Part shown: positions 7,822-16,393 of the stretch, piece after piece
Position numbering within the stretch: position 1 is the first letter of the stretch
Layout: every line of letters begins with the position of its first letter
Assembly (NCBI RefSeq): GCF_006440775.1
Contig: NZ_VFTZ01000007.1
Coordinates: 220,796-284,795 of the forward strand
Direction: 5' to 3'
Length of the DNA: 64,000 nucleotides
From: Mesorhizobium sp. B2-7-2
GTDB lineage: Bacteria; Pseudomonadota; Alphaproteobacteria; Rhizobiales; Rhizobiaceae
The notes under the pieces: generated by a model
Told to the model about the DNA's origin: nothing
Seen by the model: only the letters and a program-made list of their open reading frames with translations
The model's database searches: none
Program-made: the position numbers and the translations under genes

Positions 7822-9228
7822 ATGACGGCTGCGGTTGAAACGGCACAAACGACGACAATCCACGGCGACAGGGTCTCGCTGCTTCGGGTGCTCGGCCCGG
7901 CGCATGTGTGGGCGCTCGGCGTTGGCATCGTGCTGGTCGGCGAGTTCACCGGCTGGAATTTCTCCGCCGACAAGGGCGGCGCGCTTGCCGCGCTGATCGT
8001 CTGCTGGGTCGTCGGGCTGCTCTACACCTCGGTCGCCATGATCGATTCGGAGGTGACGTCGACCGTCGCCGCCGCCGGCGGCCAGTATGCGCAAGCCAAG
8101 CATATCGTCGGGCCGCTGATGGCCTTCAACGTCGCGCTGTTCCTGGTGTTCGCCTACACCATGCTGGAAGTGTCGGACGCGATCCTGCTCGGCGACACCA
8201 TCGTCGCCAAGGCCGGCATCGAGGGGCTAACGCATAATTCCTTCATCGCCGCCACTATCGTCGTGCTCGCCTGGCTCAACTATCGCGGCGTGCTGATGAC
8301 GCTCAATGTCAATTTCGTCATCACCGCGATCGCCTATGTCTCGATCGTTATCCTGTTCTTCTCCGTCAGCCCGTGGACGCAAGGCGCGGTGCTGAAGCTC
8401 AACGAGCTGGTGACGCCCGCCAATGCGCTGCCCTATGGCTGGATCGGCGTGATCGCCGCCTTCCAGTTCGGCATCTGGTATTATCTCGGCATCGAGGGGA
8501 CGACCCAGGCGGCCGAGGAAGTGCGCTCGCCGGCGCGCTCGCTGCCTTACGGCACCATGGCCGGCATGATCACGCTTTTGATCGCCGCCGCGATGACCTG
8601 GTATGTCTGCGCCTCGCTGATGCCCTGGGAATATCTCGGCATCACCTATTATCCGCTGTGGGACGCCGGCAAGCTGACGGGCAGCCCGCTGCTGGAAAAC
8701 CTGCTCTTCATCGCGACGCTGCTGGCAGCGCTCGCCTCGGCCAATGGCTGCATCAACGACGCGGCGCGCGCCTGGTTCTCGCTCGGCCGCGATCGCTATC
8801 TGCCGAGCTGGTTCTCGGCGGTGCATCCGAAGTATCGCACGCCCTATCGCTCGATCCTGTTCCTGCTGCCGATCGCCCTGGCCTTCGCCTTCATCGCCGA
8901 TCTCAACCAGGCGATCACCTTCTCGATCCTGTCGGGCGTGCTGCAATACACCTTCATGAGCATCAACATCATGATGTTCCGCAAGAAGTGGCCGCTGGGT
9001 TCGATCCGCCGCGGCTACACGCACCCCTTCCACCCACTGCCGGCGATCGTGCTCTTCTGTCTGTGCATGGTGACGTTCTTCGCCATCTTCCTCGGCTTCG
9101 GCTCTCAGCTGATCGCGATGACCGTCTTCTATTTCCTGATCTCGCTATGGTTCCACTTCTACCGCTACAAGTTCGTGCGGCGCGGCGACCAGTTCTCCAT
9201 GCCGTGGCCGAAGCCGCAGGGTTATTGA
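7822..9228 (+). CDS. APC-superfamily permease, candidate methylated-amine importer
   Basis: A 468-residue, about 12-span amino acid/polyamine/organocation permease. The N-terminal HVWALGVGIVLVGEFTGWNF contains the family's helix-1 break, and YYLGIEGTTQAAEEVRSPAR is the conserved loop after helix 6. It resembles the ethanolamine/amino-acid permease branch. The neighbours are all methylated-amine genes, so a small amine or its N-oxide is the likely substrate, by context only. It is the fourth gene of the operon starting at 6923. Confidence 0.85.
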   Translation: MTAAVETAQTTTIHGDRVSLLRVLGPAHVWALGVGIVLVGEFTGWNFSADKGGALAALIVCWVVGLLYTSVAMIDSEVTSTVAAAGGQYAQAKHIVGPLMAFNVALFLVFAYTMLEVSDAILLGDTIVAKAGIEGLTHNSFIAATIVVLAWLNYRGVLMTLNVNFVITAIAYVSIVILFFSVSPWTQGAVLKLNELVTPANALPYGWIGVIAAFQFGIWYYLGIEGTTQAAEEVRSPARSLPYGTMAGMITLLIAAAMTWYVCASLMPWEYLGITYYPLWDAGKLTGSPLLENLLFIATLLAALASANGCINDAARAWFSLGRDRYLPSWFSAVHPKYRTPYRSILFLLPIALAFAFIADLNQAITFSILSGVLQYTFMSINIMMFRKKWPLGSIRRGYTHPFHPLPAIVLFCLCMVTFFAIFLGFGSQLIAMTVFYFLISLWFHFYRYKFVRRGDQFSMPWPKPQGY

Positions 9229-9239
9229 GTGGAGTAAGG

Positions 9240-9260
9240 GCCCGCCATTCGATGGCGGGC
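9240..9260. terminator. Hairpin after the APC permease
   Basis: GCCCGCCAT and ATGGCGGGC form a 9-bp perfect stem with a TCG loop, 11 bases after the permease stop. There is no T-run. It may attenuate read-through into the genes at 9276-10291 rather than end transcription. Confidence 0.45.
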
Positions 9261-9275
9261 CGTGGCGTATCGAAA

Positions 9276-9965
9276 ATGTCCGAGCTGACGTCAGTATTGC
9301 TTACCGGGGCGATCGCATTGGCCGTCGCCGCTCACATTGCCTGGCTGGCGCGTGTCGGCCGCAACAGGGCGAAGGCAGCTTTGGCCGCCGATACGGCCAG
9401 CGTCCGCAGCGTCGTTGCGGATGCCGCCGACATTTCCGACGGCACGGCCGGTGTCGTCACCTGGGCCGGTTCATGGAAGGGCCAGCGCGTCCAGGTGCGG
9501 ACCATCGTCGACACGCTGGCGACGCGAAAGCTGCCGACGCGCTGGCTCAGCGTTTCGATCACCGAGCCGGTCGCGGTGCCGGGCACGTTCGACATGATGA
9601 TGCGGCCGAATTCGGCGACGACATTCTCCAATTTCGACCATCTGCCGCACACGCTGCCGAAAGTGCTCGGCCTTCCCGCCGACGCGGTGCTCAGGACGGA
9701 CCGCAGAGGTGTCGCCTTCCCGCAGGATCTGATCGCCGCGCATACAGACATCTTTGCCGAAAGCCGCGCCAAGGAATTGCTGATAACGCCGAAGGGTGTG
9801 CGCATCGTCTGGCTGCTGGCCGAGGCCGAGCGCGCTCGCTACGGCGTGTTCCGGCAGGCGGCGTTCGGCGATGCCGGGATCGATCCGGCCTTGATCGAGC
9901 GGCTGCTCGAGGCAGCCTCGACGCTTCGCCAAGCCATCAACCGGCGCGAAAGGCGGGCCGCATGA
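9276..9965 (+). CDS. Hypothetical protein with N-terminal membrane anchor
   Basis: A 229-residue protein of unrecognised family. One hydrophobic stretch at about 5-22 (SVLLTGAIALAVAAHIAWLA) is followed by a soluble alpha/beta-looking domain (GVVTWAGSWKGQRVQVRTIVD). The ATG at 9276 lies after the hairpin; an in-frame ATG at 9252 inside the hairpin is an alternative. Its stop overlaps the start of the next gene (ATGA), so the two are coupled. Position between the permease and mgsA suggests a link to methylated amines, without a defined role. Confidence 0.7.
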   Translation: MSELTSVLLTGAIALAVAAHIAWLARVGRNRAKAALAADTASVRSVVADAADISDGTAGVVTWAGSWKGQRVQVRTIVDTLATRKLPTRWLSVSITEPVAVPGTFDMMMRPNSATTFSNFDHLPHTLPKVLGLPADAVLRTDRRGVAFPQDLIAAHTDIFAESRAKELLITPKGVRIVWLLAEAERARYGVFRQAAFGDAGIDPALIERLLEAASTLRQAINRRERRAA

Positions 9966-10291
9966 GCGACGAAACCGCCACCCCTGCTCCCGCGAATCCC
10001 TATCTCGTGCTCGGCGCCGCGATCGTCTTGCCGGCAAGCGGCCATGTCATGCTCGGCGTGCCGGCGCGCGGGCTGCAATTCCTGTTCTTCATGGTGATCC
10101 TTGGCTGGATAACCACCAAGCTGGCGCCGGTCGACGCCGGCTTCATCGGCCGCCATGCCGGCGGCTTCCTGATCTATGCCCTCTCGATCCTCGACGCCTA
10201 TAGGATCGCGCGCATCCGCCATGCGATCTGGGTTCACAAGGCGCGTCCGGGCGGCGATAGTGCCGAAGGGGATGCACCGCCGAATATATAA
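9962..10291 (+). CDS. Small integral membrane protein, function unknown
   Basis: A 109-residue protein with about three hydrophobic segments (LVLGAAIVLPASGHVMLG, LQFLFFMVILGWITTKL, GGFLIYALSILDAYRIA) and a polar, acidic tail. The layout is reminiscent of TM2-like or DUF-type small membrane proteins, but I assign no family. It overlaps the preceding gene by 4 bases and is 85 bases before mgsA. Confidence 0.7.
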   Translation: MSDETATPAPANPYLVLGAAIVLPASGHVMLGVPARGLQFLFFMVILGWITTKLAPVDAGFIGRHAGGFLIYALSILDAYRIARIRHAIWVHKARPGGDSAEGDAPPNI

Positions 10292-10376
10292 CGACAGGAA
10301 AATTTCTTTCATACCATTGAATTCGGTTTACTCATTGGGTACATCAACTGAGAGCCAAAAAACGTCGGAGGCTGGC

Positions 10377-11273
10377 ATGTGCGGAATCGTCGGACTTTTC
10401 TTGAAGGACAAGGCGCTGGAGCCGAAGCTCGGCGCCATGCTGTCGGAGATGCTGGTGTCGCTCAGCGACCGCGGCCCGGACAGTGCCGGCATCGCCATCT
10501 ATGGCGCGGCCACCGGCAATGAAGCCAAGATCACCGTGCAGTCGCCGAAGCCCGATCGCGATTTCCGTGGCCTCGACGTCGAGCTCGCCAAGGCAATCGG
10601 CGCGCCGGTCAGCGTCGCCGTGAAATCGACGCATGCGGTGATCCGGACCACGCCGGACAAGGTCGACGCCGCGCGCGAGGCGCTGCAGACGCTCCGGCCC
10701 GACATCCGCATCATGGGCGCCGGCGAGGCGGTGGAGATTTACAAGGAAGTCGGCCTGCCCGAAGCCGTCGTCGATCGCTTCGGCGTGCGCGCGATGACCG
10801 GCACGCATGGCATCGGCCACACCCGCATGGCGACGGAATCGGCGGTGACGACGATGGGCGCGCATCCTTTCTCGACCGGCGCCGACCAGTGCCTGGTGCA
10901 CAACGGCTCGCTCTCCAACCACAACAATGTGCGCCGCGAGCTGATCCGCGACGGCATGACCTTCGAGACCGAGAACGACACCGAGGTGGCGGCTGCCTAT
11001 CTCTCCAACCGGATGGCGCATGGCAAGAATCTCGGCGAGGCGCTGGAAGGCACGCTCTCCGACCTCGACGGCTTCTTCACCTTCGTCGTCGGCACCAAGA
11101 ACGGCTTCGGTGTGGTGCGCGATCCGATCGCCTGCAAGCCGGCCGTGATGGCCGAGACCGACCAGTATGTCGCCTTCGGCTCCGAATATCGCGCGCTGAC
11201 CAAGCTGCCCGGCATCGACAATGCGCGGGTCTGGGAGCCCGAGCCCGCAACCGTTTATTTCTGGGAGCATTGA
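10377..11273 (+). CDS. mgsA: N-methylglutamate synthase subunit A (class II glutamine amidotransferase-like)
   Basis: A 298-residue Ntn-type amidotransferase domain starting MCGIVGLF, so Cys2 would be the N-terminal nucleophile; SDRGPDSAGIAIYG and GTHGIGHTRMATES are further family motifs. In methylotrophs this domain, MgsB and MgsC are separate versions of the glutamate synthase modules and form N-methylglutamate from methylamine and glutamate. The ATG at 10377 follows CGGAGG. It opens a rightward run mgsABC-gmaS-mgdABCD. Alone it could be taken for a glxB-type protein; the neighbours decide the call. Confidence 0.88.
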   Translation: MCGIVGLFLKDKALEPKLGAMLSEMLVSLSDRGPDSAGIAIYGAATGNEAKITVQSPKPDRDFRGLDVELAKAIGAPVSVAVKSTHAVIRTTPDKVDAAREALQTLRPDIRIMGAGEAVEIYKEVGLPEAVVDRFGVRAMTGTHGIGHTRMATESAVTTMGAHPFSTGADQCLVHNGSLSNHNNVRRELIRDGMTFETENDTEVAAAYLSNRMAHGKNLGEALEGTLSDLDGFFTFVVGTKNGFGVVRDPIACKPAVMAETDQYVAFGSEYRALTKLPGIDNARVWEPEPATVYFWEH

Positions 11274-11277
11274 GCTG

Positions 11278-12024
11278 ATGCCGGCAACCCCAATGTCGAA
11301 GGCCGAGCGCGAGCAAGGCCATGCCCACAGTCAGGCATCACGCGTCTTTGACTTGTCCGTGCATTCGCTGCGCGAATTGAACCAGGCGCTGCACAGCCTT
11401 ACGCCCGGCTCGAACGAGACCGCCTGGGAAGTGCTCAACCCGAAGGGCAGCCATTCGGTGGCAGTCGGCGTCGACCAGCCGGTCAGCATCGATGTGCGCG
11501 GCAGCGTCGGCTATTACTGCGCCGGCATGAATGACGGCGCGGCGATCACCGTGCATGGCTCGGCCGGCCCCGGCGTCGGCGAGAACATGATGTCGGGCTC
11601 GATCGTCATCAAGGGCGACGCCAGCCAGTATGCCGGCGCCACCGGCCGCGGCGGCTTGCTGGTCATCGAGGGCAATGCCTCGTCGCGCTGCGGCATTTCG
11701 ATGAAAGGCATCGACATCGTCGTGCACGGCAATATCGGCCACATGTCGGCCTTTATGGCGCAGTCCGGCAACCTCGTGGTGCTGGGCGACGCCGGCGACG
11801 CGCTGGGCGATTCCATCTATGAGGCGCGGCTTTTCGTGCGCGGCAAGGTGGAAAGCCTCGGCGCCGACTGCATCGCCAAGGAGATGCGGCCCGAGCACAT
11901 CGAATTGCTGCAGGCCCTGCTCGACAAGGCCGGCGTCACCGACGTCAAGGCGTCGGAGTTCAAGCGCTACGGCTCGGCCCGCACACTCTACAATTTCAAT
12001 ATAGACAACGCCGACGCGTATTGA
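11278..12024 (+). CDS. mgsB: N-methylglutamate synthase subunit B (GXGXG-repeat domain)
   Basis: A 248-residue protein of the glutamate synthase alpha-subunit C-terminal family, a right-handed beta-helix built from repeated glycine-rich turns (GSIVIKGDASQYAGATGRGG, GIDIVVHGNIGHMSAFMAQS, GNLVVLGDAGDALGDS). It starts 4 bases after mgsA. An internal ATG at 11293 (MSKAERE) is an alternative start. Its role is structural, linking amidotransferase and FMN subunits. Confidence 0.87.
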   Translation: MPATPMSKAEREQGHAHSQASRVFDLSVHSLRELNQALHSLTPGSNETAWEVLNPKGSHSVAVGVDQPVSIDVRGSVGYYCAGMNDGAAITVHGSAGPGVGENMMSGSIVIKGDASQYAGATGRGGLLVIEGNASSRCGISMKGIDIVVHGNIGHMSAFMAQSGNLVVLGDAGDALGDSIYEARLFVRGKVESLGADCIAKEMRPEHIELLQALLDKAGVTDVKASEFKRYGSARTLYNFNIDNADAY

Positions 12025-12030
12025 GGCAAG

Positions 12031-13359
12031 ATGACCTACCGCAACCCGCCGACGACGCCGCGCAAATCCGCGACCTTCGACGACTACACGCTTTCCGAAA
12101 TCCGCCGCGCGGCCGCGACCGGCATCTATGACATCCGCGGTGCCGGCGCCAAGCGCAAGCTGCCGCATTTCGACGACCTGCTTTTCCTCGGCGCTTCGAT
12201 TTCGCGCTATCCGCTCGAAGGCTATCGCGAGCGCTGCGACACCTCGGTAGTGCTCGGCTCGCGCCACGCCAGGAAGCCGATCGAGCTGAAGATCCCGATC
12301 ACCATCGCCGGCATGAGTTTTGGATCGCTCTCCGGGCCGGCCAAGGAAGCGCTCGGACGCGGCGCCACGCTGTCCGGCACCTCGACCACCACCGGTGACG
12401 GCGGCATGACCGAGGAAGAACGCGGGCATTCCAAGACGCTGGTCTACCAGTACCTGCCGTCGCGCTACGGCATGAATCCGCGCGACCTGCGGCGCGCCGA
12501 CGCCATCGAAGTGGTCGTCGGCCAGGGCGCCAAGCCGGGCGGGGGCGGCATGCTGCTCGGACAGAAAATTTCGGACCGCGTCGCCGAGATGCGCACGTTG
12601 CCCAAGGGCATCGACCAGCGCTCGGCCTCGCGCCATCCCGACTGGACGGGCCCGGACGATCTTGAGATCAAGATCCTCGAGCTGCGCGAGATCACCGACT
12701 GGGAAAAGCCGATCTACGTCAAGGTCGGCGGCGCCCGGCCCTACTACGACACCGCGCTCGCGGTGAAGGCCGGCGCCGATGTCGTGGTGGTCGACGGCAT
12801 GCAGGGCGGCACGGCGGCCACCCAGGAAGTGTTCATCGAGAATGTCGGCCAGCCGACGCTTGCCTGCATCCGGCCGGCGGTACAGGCGCTGCAGGACCTC
12901 GGCATGCACCGCAAGGTGCAGCTGATCGTCTCCGGCGGCATCCGCAACGGCGCCGATGTCGCCAAGGCGCTGGCGCTGGGCGTCGACGCGGTGTCGATCG
13001 GCACGGCGGCGCTCGTCGCGCTCGGCGACAACGATCCACGCTGGGAGGCGGAATACAGTGCGCTCGGCACCACCGCCGGCGCCTATGACGACTGGCACGA
13101 GGGTCGCGATCCGGCCGGCATCACCACGCAGGACCCCGAGCTGATGAAGCGGGTCGACCCGATCGCGGCTGGACGACGCCTGGCGAACTACCTCAAGGTG
13201 ATGACGCTGGAAGCCCAGACCATCGCACGCGCCTGCGGCAAGAACAGCCTGCACAATCTCGAGCCCGAGGATCTCGTCGCGCTCTCGATCGAAGCCGCCG
13301 CCATGGCCGGCGTGCCTTTGGCCGGCACCAACTGGATACCGGGAAAGAACGGCTTCTAG
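12031..13359 (+). CDS. mgsC: N-methylglutamate synthase subunit C (FMN-binding glutamate synthase-like)
   Basis: A 442-residue FMN barrel of the glutamate synthase central domain type. Conserved stretches include TTTGDGGMTEEERGHS, GQGAKPGGGGMLLGQK and VVDGMQGGTAATQEVFIE. Near the C-terminus there is only one cysteine in the expected cluster region (ARACGKNSLHNLE), unlike the three-cysteine Fe-S site of bacterial GltB. It starts 6 bases after mgsB. Together the three subunits should make N-methylglutamate. Confidence 0.88.
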   Translation: MTYRNPPTTPRKSATFDDYTLSEIRRAAATGIYDIRGAGAKRKLPHFDDLLFLGASISRYPLEGYRERCDTSVVLGSRHARKPIELKIPITIAGMSFGSLSGPAKEALGRGATLSGTSTTTGDGGMTEEERGHSKTLVYQYLPSRYGMNPRDLRRADAIEVVVGQGAKPGGGGMLLGQKISDRVAEMRTLPKGIDQRSASRHPDWTGPDDLEIKILELREITDWEKPIYVKVGGARPYYDTALAVKAGADVVVVDGMQGGTAATQEVFIENVGQPTLACIRPAVQALQDLGMHRKVQLIVSGGIRNGADVAKALALGVDAVSIGTAALVALGDNDPRWEAEYSALGTTAGAYDDWHEGRDPAGITTQDPELMKRVDPIAAGRRLANYLKVMTLEAQTIARACGKNSLHNLEPEDLVALSIEAAAMAGVPLAGTNWIPGKNGF

Positions 13360-13396
13360 GACAAACTTCCAAGACACATAAGCGAGGAACTACATA

Positions 13397-14704
13397 ATGG
13401 GGAACGATCTCGCCGCATTCGCCAAGGAGAACGGCGTCAAATATTTCATGATCTCCTACACCGATCTGTTCAGCGGGCAGCGTGCCAAGCTGGTGCCGGC
13501 GCAGGCGATCGCCGACATGCAGAAGGACGGTGCAGGATTTGCCGGCTTCGCCACATGGCTCGACCTGACGCCGGCGCATCCCGACATGCTGGCCGTGCCG
13601 GACCCCGCTTCGGTCATCCAATTGCCGTGGAAGAAGGACGTCGCCTGGGTAGCCGCCAACTGCATCATGGACGACAAGGAGGTGAACCAGGCGCCGCGCA
13701 ACACGCTGAAGCGGCTGATCGACGAAGCCGCCCGCGACGGCATGCATGTCAAGACCGGCGTCGAGGCCGAGTTCTTCCTGATCTCGCCCGATGGCAAGGC
13801 GATCTCCGACGAATACGATACAGCCTCGAAACCCTGCTACGACCAGCAGGCGGTGATGCGGCGCTACGACGTCATCGCCGAGATCTGCGACCACATGCTG
13901 GCGTTGGGCTGGGGCCCGTACCAGAACGACCATGAGGACGCCAACGGCCAGTTCGAGATGAATTGGGCCTTCGATCACGCGCTGGCGACCGCCGACAAGC
14001 ACTCCTTCTTCAAGTTCATGGTCAAGTCGATCGCCGAGAAGCACGGCCTGCGCGCGACGTTCATGCCCAAGCCCTTCCAAGGCCTGACCGGCAATGGCTG
14101 CCATGCGCACATCTCGGTGTGGGACGAGACCGGCAAGACCAATGTCTTTGCCGACAATTCGGAAGAGCTCGGCCTGTCGGCGAAGGGCAGGAACTTCCTC
14201 GGCGGCATCATGAAGCATGCCTCCGCGCTTGCCGCGATCACCAATCCGACGGTCAATTCCTACAAGCGCATCAACGCGCCGCGCACCATTTCGGGCGCGA
14301 CCTGGGCGCCAAACACGGTCACCTGGACCGGCAACAACCGCACGCACATGGTGCGCGTGCCGGGACCCGGCCGCTTCGAATTGCGACTGCCGGACGGCGC
14401 CGCCAATCCCTACCTCCTGCAGGCCGTCATCATCGCCGCCGGTCTCGACGGCATCCGCTCGAAGGCCGATCCCGGCAAGCGCTACGACATCGACATGTAC
14501 CAGTTGGGCCATACGGTCACGGATGCGCCGAAACTGCCGCTCAACCTGCTCGACGCCCTGCGCGAGTTCGACAAGGACAAATCGCTCAAGGCGGCGCTGG
14601 GTGAGGAATTTTCGTCGGCATATCTAAAGCTGAAGCAGCAGGAATGGAATTCCTATGCTTCGCACTTCACGCAGTGGGAGCGCGACCACACGCTGGATAT
14701 CTGA
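13397..14704 (+). CDS. gmaS: Gamma-glutamylmethylamide synthetase (GlnT-type glutamine synthetase fold)
   Basis: A 435-residue glutamine-synthetase-like enzyme of the GlnT branch. It ligates methylamine to glutamate with ATP. Visible are the EAEFFLIS glutamate-binding strand, NDHEDANGQFEMNW, the GNGCHAHISVW metal-binding segment, and NRTHMVRVPGPGRFELRL. The beta-grasp N-terminus is shorter than in GlnA and there is no adenylylation-site tyrosine loop that I can see. The flanking mgs and mgd genes support methylamine over ammonia as substrate. AGCGAGGAACTACATA precedes the ATG. Confidence 0.92.
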   Translation: MGNDLAAFAKENGVKYFMISYTDLFSGQRAKLVPAQAIADMQKDGAGFAGFATWLDLTPAHPDMLAVPDPASVIQLPWKKDVAWVAANCIMDDKEVNQAPRNTLKRLIDEAARDGMHVKTGVEAEFFLISPDGKAISDEYDTASKPCYDQQAVMRRYDVIAEICDHMLALGWGPYQNDHEDANGQFEMNWAFDHALATADKHSFFKFMVKSIAEKHGLRATFMPKPFQGLTGNGCHAHISVWDETGKTNVFADNSEELGLSAKGRNFLGGIMKHASALAAITNPTVNSYKRINAPRTISGATWAPNTVTWTGNNRTHMVRVPGPGRFELRLPDGAANPYLLQAVIIAAGLDGIRSKADPGKRYDIDMYQLGHTVTDAPKLPLNLLDALREFDKDKSLKAALGEEFSSAYLKLKQQEWNSYASHFTQWERDHTLDI

Positions 14705-14717
14705 CCGTCCTGTAGTG

Positions 14718-14766
14718 GAGCATGATGTCGTCCGAAAACCGCTTCACACTTTTCGGCATCATGCTC
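14718..14766. repeat. Intergenic palindromic repeat, family A
   Basis: GAGCATGATG and CATCATGCTC arms around the core GAAAACCGCTTCACACTTTTC. It sits between gmaS and mgdA inside one operon, so it would form a stem-loop in the mRNA and may adjust stability of the two halves. Confidence 0.8.
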
Positions 14767-14796
14767 TAGCGGTGCGAGCGACCTCGGAATGAACTG

Positions 14797-16050
14797 ATGA
14801 AATATTCGATCTTCTCGCTCGCCCGCGCCGCTCTCACCGGCCACAAGAACTGGCAGCCGACCTGGCGCGACGCAGCGCCCAAGGACCGCTATGACGTGAT
14901 CATCATCGGCGGCGGCGGCCACGGTCTCGCCACCGCCTGGTTTCTCGCCAGCGAGTTCGGCATCCGCAACGTCGCGGTGCTGGAGAAGGGCTGGATCGGC
15001 TCCGGGAATGCCGGCCGCAACACCACCATCATCCGTTCCAATTACGGGCTGCCCGGCAACACCGGCTTCTACGAATTGTCGATGAAGCTGTGGGAGCGGA
15101 TGGAGCAGGACCTCAACTACAACGCGATGGTCAGCCAGCGCGGCGTGCTCAACCTTTATCACTCCGACGCGCAGCGCGATGCCTTCGCCCGGCGCGGCAA
15201 CACCATGCGCATTAACGGCATCGATGCGGAACTGCTCGACCAGGCAGCGCTGCGCAAAATGCTGCCGTTCCTGAATTTCGACAATGCGCGCTTCCCCGTG
15301 CAAGGCGGACTGCTGCAGCGGCGCGGCGGCACGGCGCGGCATGATGCCGTGGTCTGGGGCTACGCGCATGCGGCGAGCGAACTCGGCGTCGACATCATCC
15401 AGAATTGCGAGGTTACCGGCTTCACGCGCGACGCCAACGGCAAGGTGACCGGCGTCGAGACATCGCGCGGCAAGATCGGCGCCGGCAAGGTCGGCATGGC
15501 GGTGGCGGGCTCCTCGTCACGGGTCGCGGCTATGGCAGGTCTTCGCCTGCCGATCGAAAGCCATGTGCTGCAGGCCTTCGTCTCCGAGGCGATCAAGCCG
15601 CTGATCCCGGGGGTCATGACCTTCGGCGCCGGACACTTCTATGTCAGCCAGTCGGACAAGGGCGGGCTGGTCTTCGGCGGCGATATCGACGGCTACAATT
15701 CCTATGCCCAGCGCGGAAATCTGCCGGTCGTGGAGGATGTCTGCGAGGGCGGCATGGCGCTGATCCCGATGATCGGCCGCGTGCGGCTCTTACGCCAGTG
15801 GGGCGGCATCATGGACATGTCGATGGACGGCTCGCCGATCATCGACAAAAGCCCGGTCGACGGCCTCTACATCAATGCCGGCTGGTGCTATGGCGGCTTC
15901 AAGGCGACGCCCGGCTCGGGCTTCGTCTTCGCCCATCTCATCGCCCGCGATCAATCGCACAAGGAAGCAGCACTCTTCCGCCTCGACCGCTTCCAGCGCG
16001 GCGCCATGATCGACGAGAAGGGCCAGGGCGCCCAACCGAACCTGCATTAG
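14797..16050 (+). CDS. mgdA: N-methylglutamate dehydrogenase subunit A (sarcosine oxidase beta-like)
   Basis: A 417-residue FAD enzyme of the SoxB/DadA group. The FAD motif IIIGGGGHGLATAWFLA lies near residues 32-48, and YINAGWCYGGFKATPGSG near the end is the SoxB-type covalent FMN/FAD contact region. With MgdBCD it oxidises N-methylglutamate back to glutamate, passing the methyl carbon to tetrahydrofolate. The gene order (SoxB, D, A, G-like) is exactly that of both heterotetrameric sarcosine oxidase and mgdABCD; adjacency to gmaS-mgs favours Mgd. Confidence 0.87.
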   Translation: MKYSIFSLARAALTGHKNWQPTWRDAAPKDRYDVIIIGGGGHGLATAWFLASEFGIRNVAVLEKGWIGSGNAGRNTTIIRSNYGLPGNTGFYELSMKLWERMEQDLNYNAMVSQRGVLNLYHSDAQRDAFARRGNTMRINGIDAELLDQAALRKMLPFLNFDNARFPVQGGLLQRRGGTARHDAVVWGYAHAASELGVDIIQNCEVTGFTRDANGKVTGVETSRGKIGAGKVGMAVAGSSSRVAAMAGLRLPIESHVLQAFVSEAIKPLIPGVMTFGAGHFYVSQSDKGGLVFGGDIDGYNSYAQRGNLPVVEDVCEGGMALIPMIGRVRLLRQWGGIMDMSMDGSPIIDKSPVDGLYINAGWCYGGFKATPGSGFVFAHLIARDQSHKEAALFRLDRFQRGAMIDEKGQGAQPNLH

Positions 16051-16055
16051 GGATA

Positions 16056-16104
16056 GAGCATGATGTTATCCAAAAACCGCTTCACACTTTTTGGCATCAT
16101 GCAT
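16056..16104. repeat. Intergenic palindromic repeat, family A
   Basis: GAGCATGATG and CATCATGCA arms around CAAAAACCGCTTCACACTTT. It lies between mgdA and mgdB, only 14 bases before the mgdB start, so the stem could affect mgdB translation. Confidence 0.8.
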
Positions 16105-16117
16105 TGAAGACCCAACC

Positions 16118-16393
16118 ATGCGCATAATCTGTCCCTTCTGCGGCGAACGCGAACTCGGCGAGTTCACCTATCTCGGCGACGCCAAGCCACAACGGCCGGC
16201 GGCGGATGCTGGCGAAGACGCGGTCTACGACTACGTCTATCTGCGCGACAACATTGCCGGCGTGATGAGCGAGCACTGGTACCACGGCGGCGGCTGCCGG
16301 ACCTGGCTGAAGGTCACCCGCAACACGCTGACGCATGAGATTTCGGCCGTCGAGCCGGCGGCGGGCGCAGGCGCCGCCAAGGTTGGTGCGTGA
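16118..16393 (+). CDS. mgdB: N-methylglutamate dehydrogenase subunit B (sarcosine oxidase delta-like)
   Basis: A 91-residue zinc-binding subunit of the SoxD family. CPFCGERELGEF near the N-terminus and HWYHGGGCRTWL near residue 60 provide the cysteine/histidine ligands. It keeps the large and beta subunits together in the family's known structures. The stop shares two bases with the mgdC start (ATGA), indicating coupling. The ATG at 16118 is used because MRIICPFCG is the family's usual N-terminus. Confidence 0.87.
   Translation: MRIICPFCGERELGEFTYLGDAKPQRPAADAGEDAVYDYVYLRDNIAGVMSEHWYHGGGCRTWLKVTRNTLTHEISAVEPAAGAGAAKVGA

Noticed and set aside
10377..13359. Ordinary glutamate synthase split into three genes
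   Set aside because: Separate amidotransferase, GXGXG and FMN subunits beside gmaS and mgd match N-methylglutamate synthase; no small GltD-type subunit is present.
11338..13377. Long open frame antisense to mgsB and mgsC
   Set aside because: It is a consequence of high GC codon use on the opposite strand; its product is repetitive in His, Arg and Asp and resembles no family. The same holds for antisense frames at 19193-21259, 25838-28270 and 50049-52676.
13397..14704. Glutamine synthetase as the function of gmaS
   Set aside because: The fold is the same, but the GlnT-type sequence and position between mgsC and mgdA point to methylamine as the nitrogen donor.
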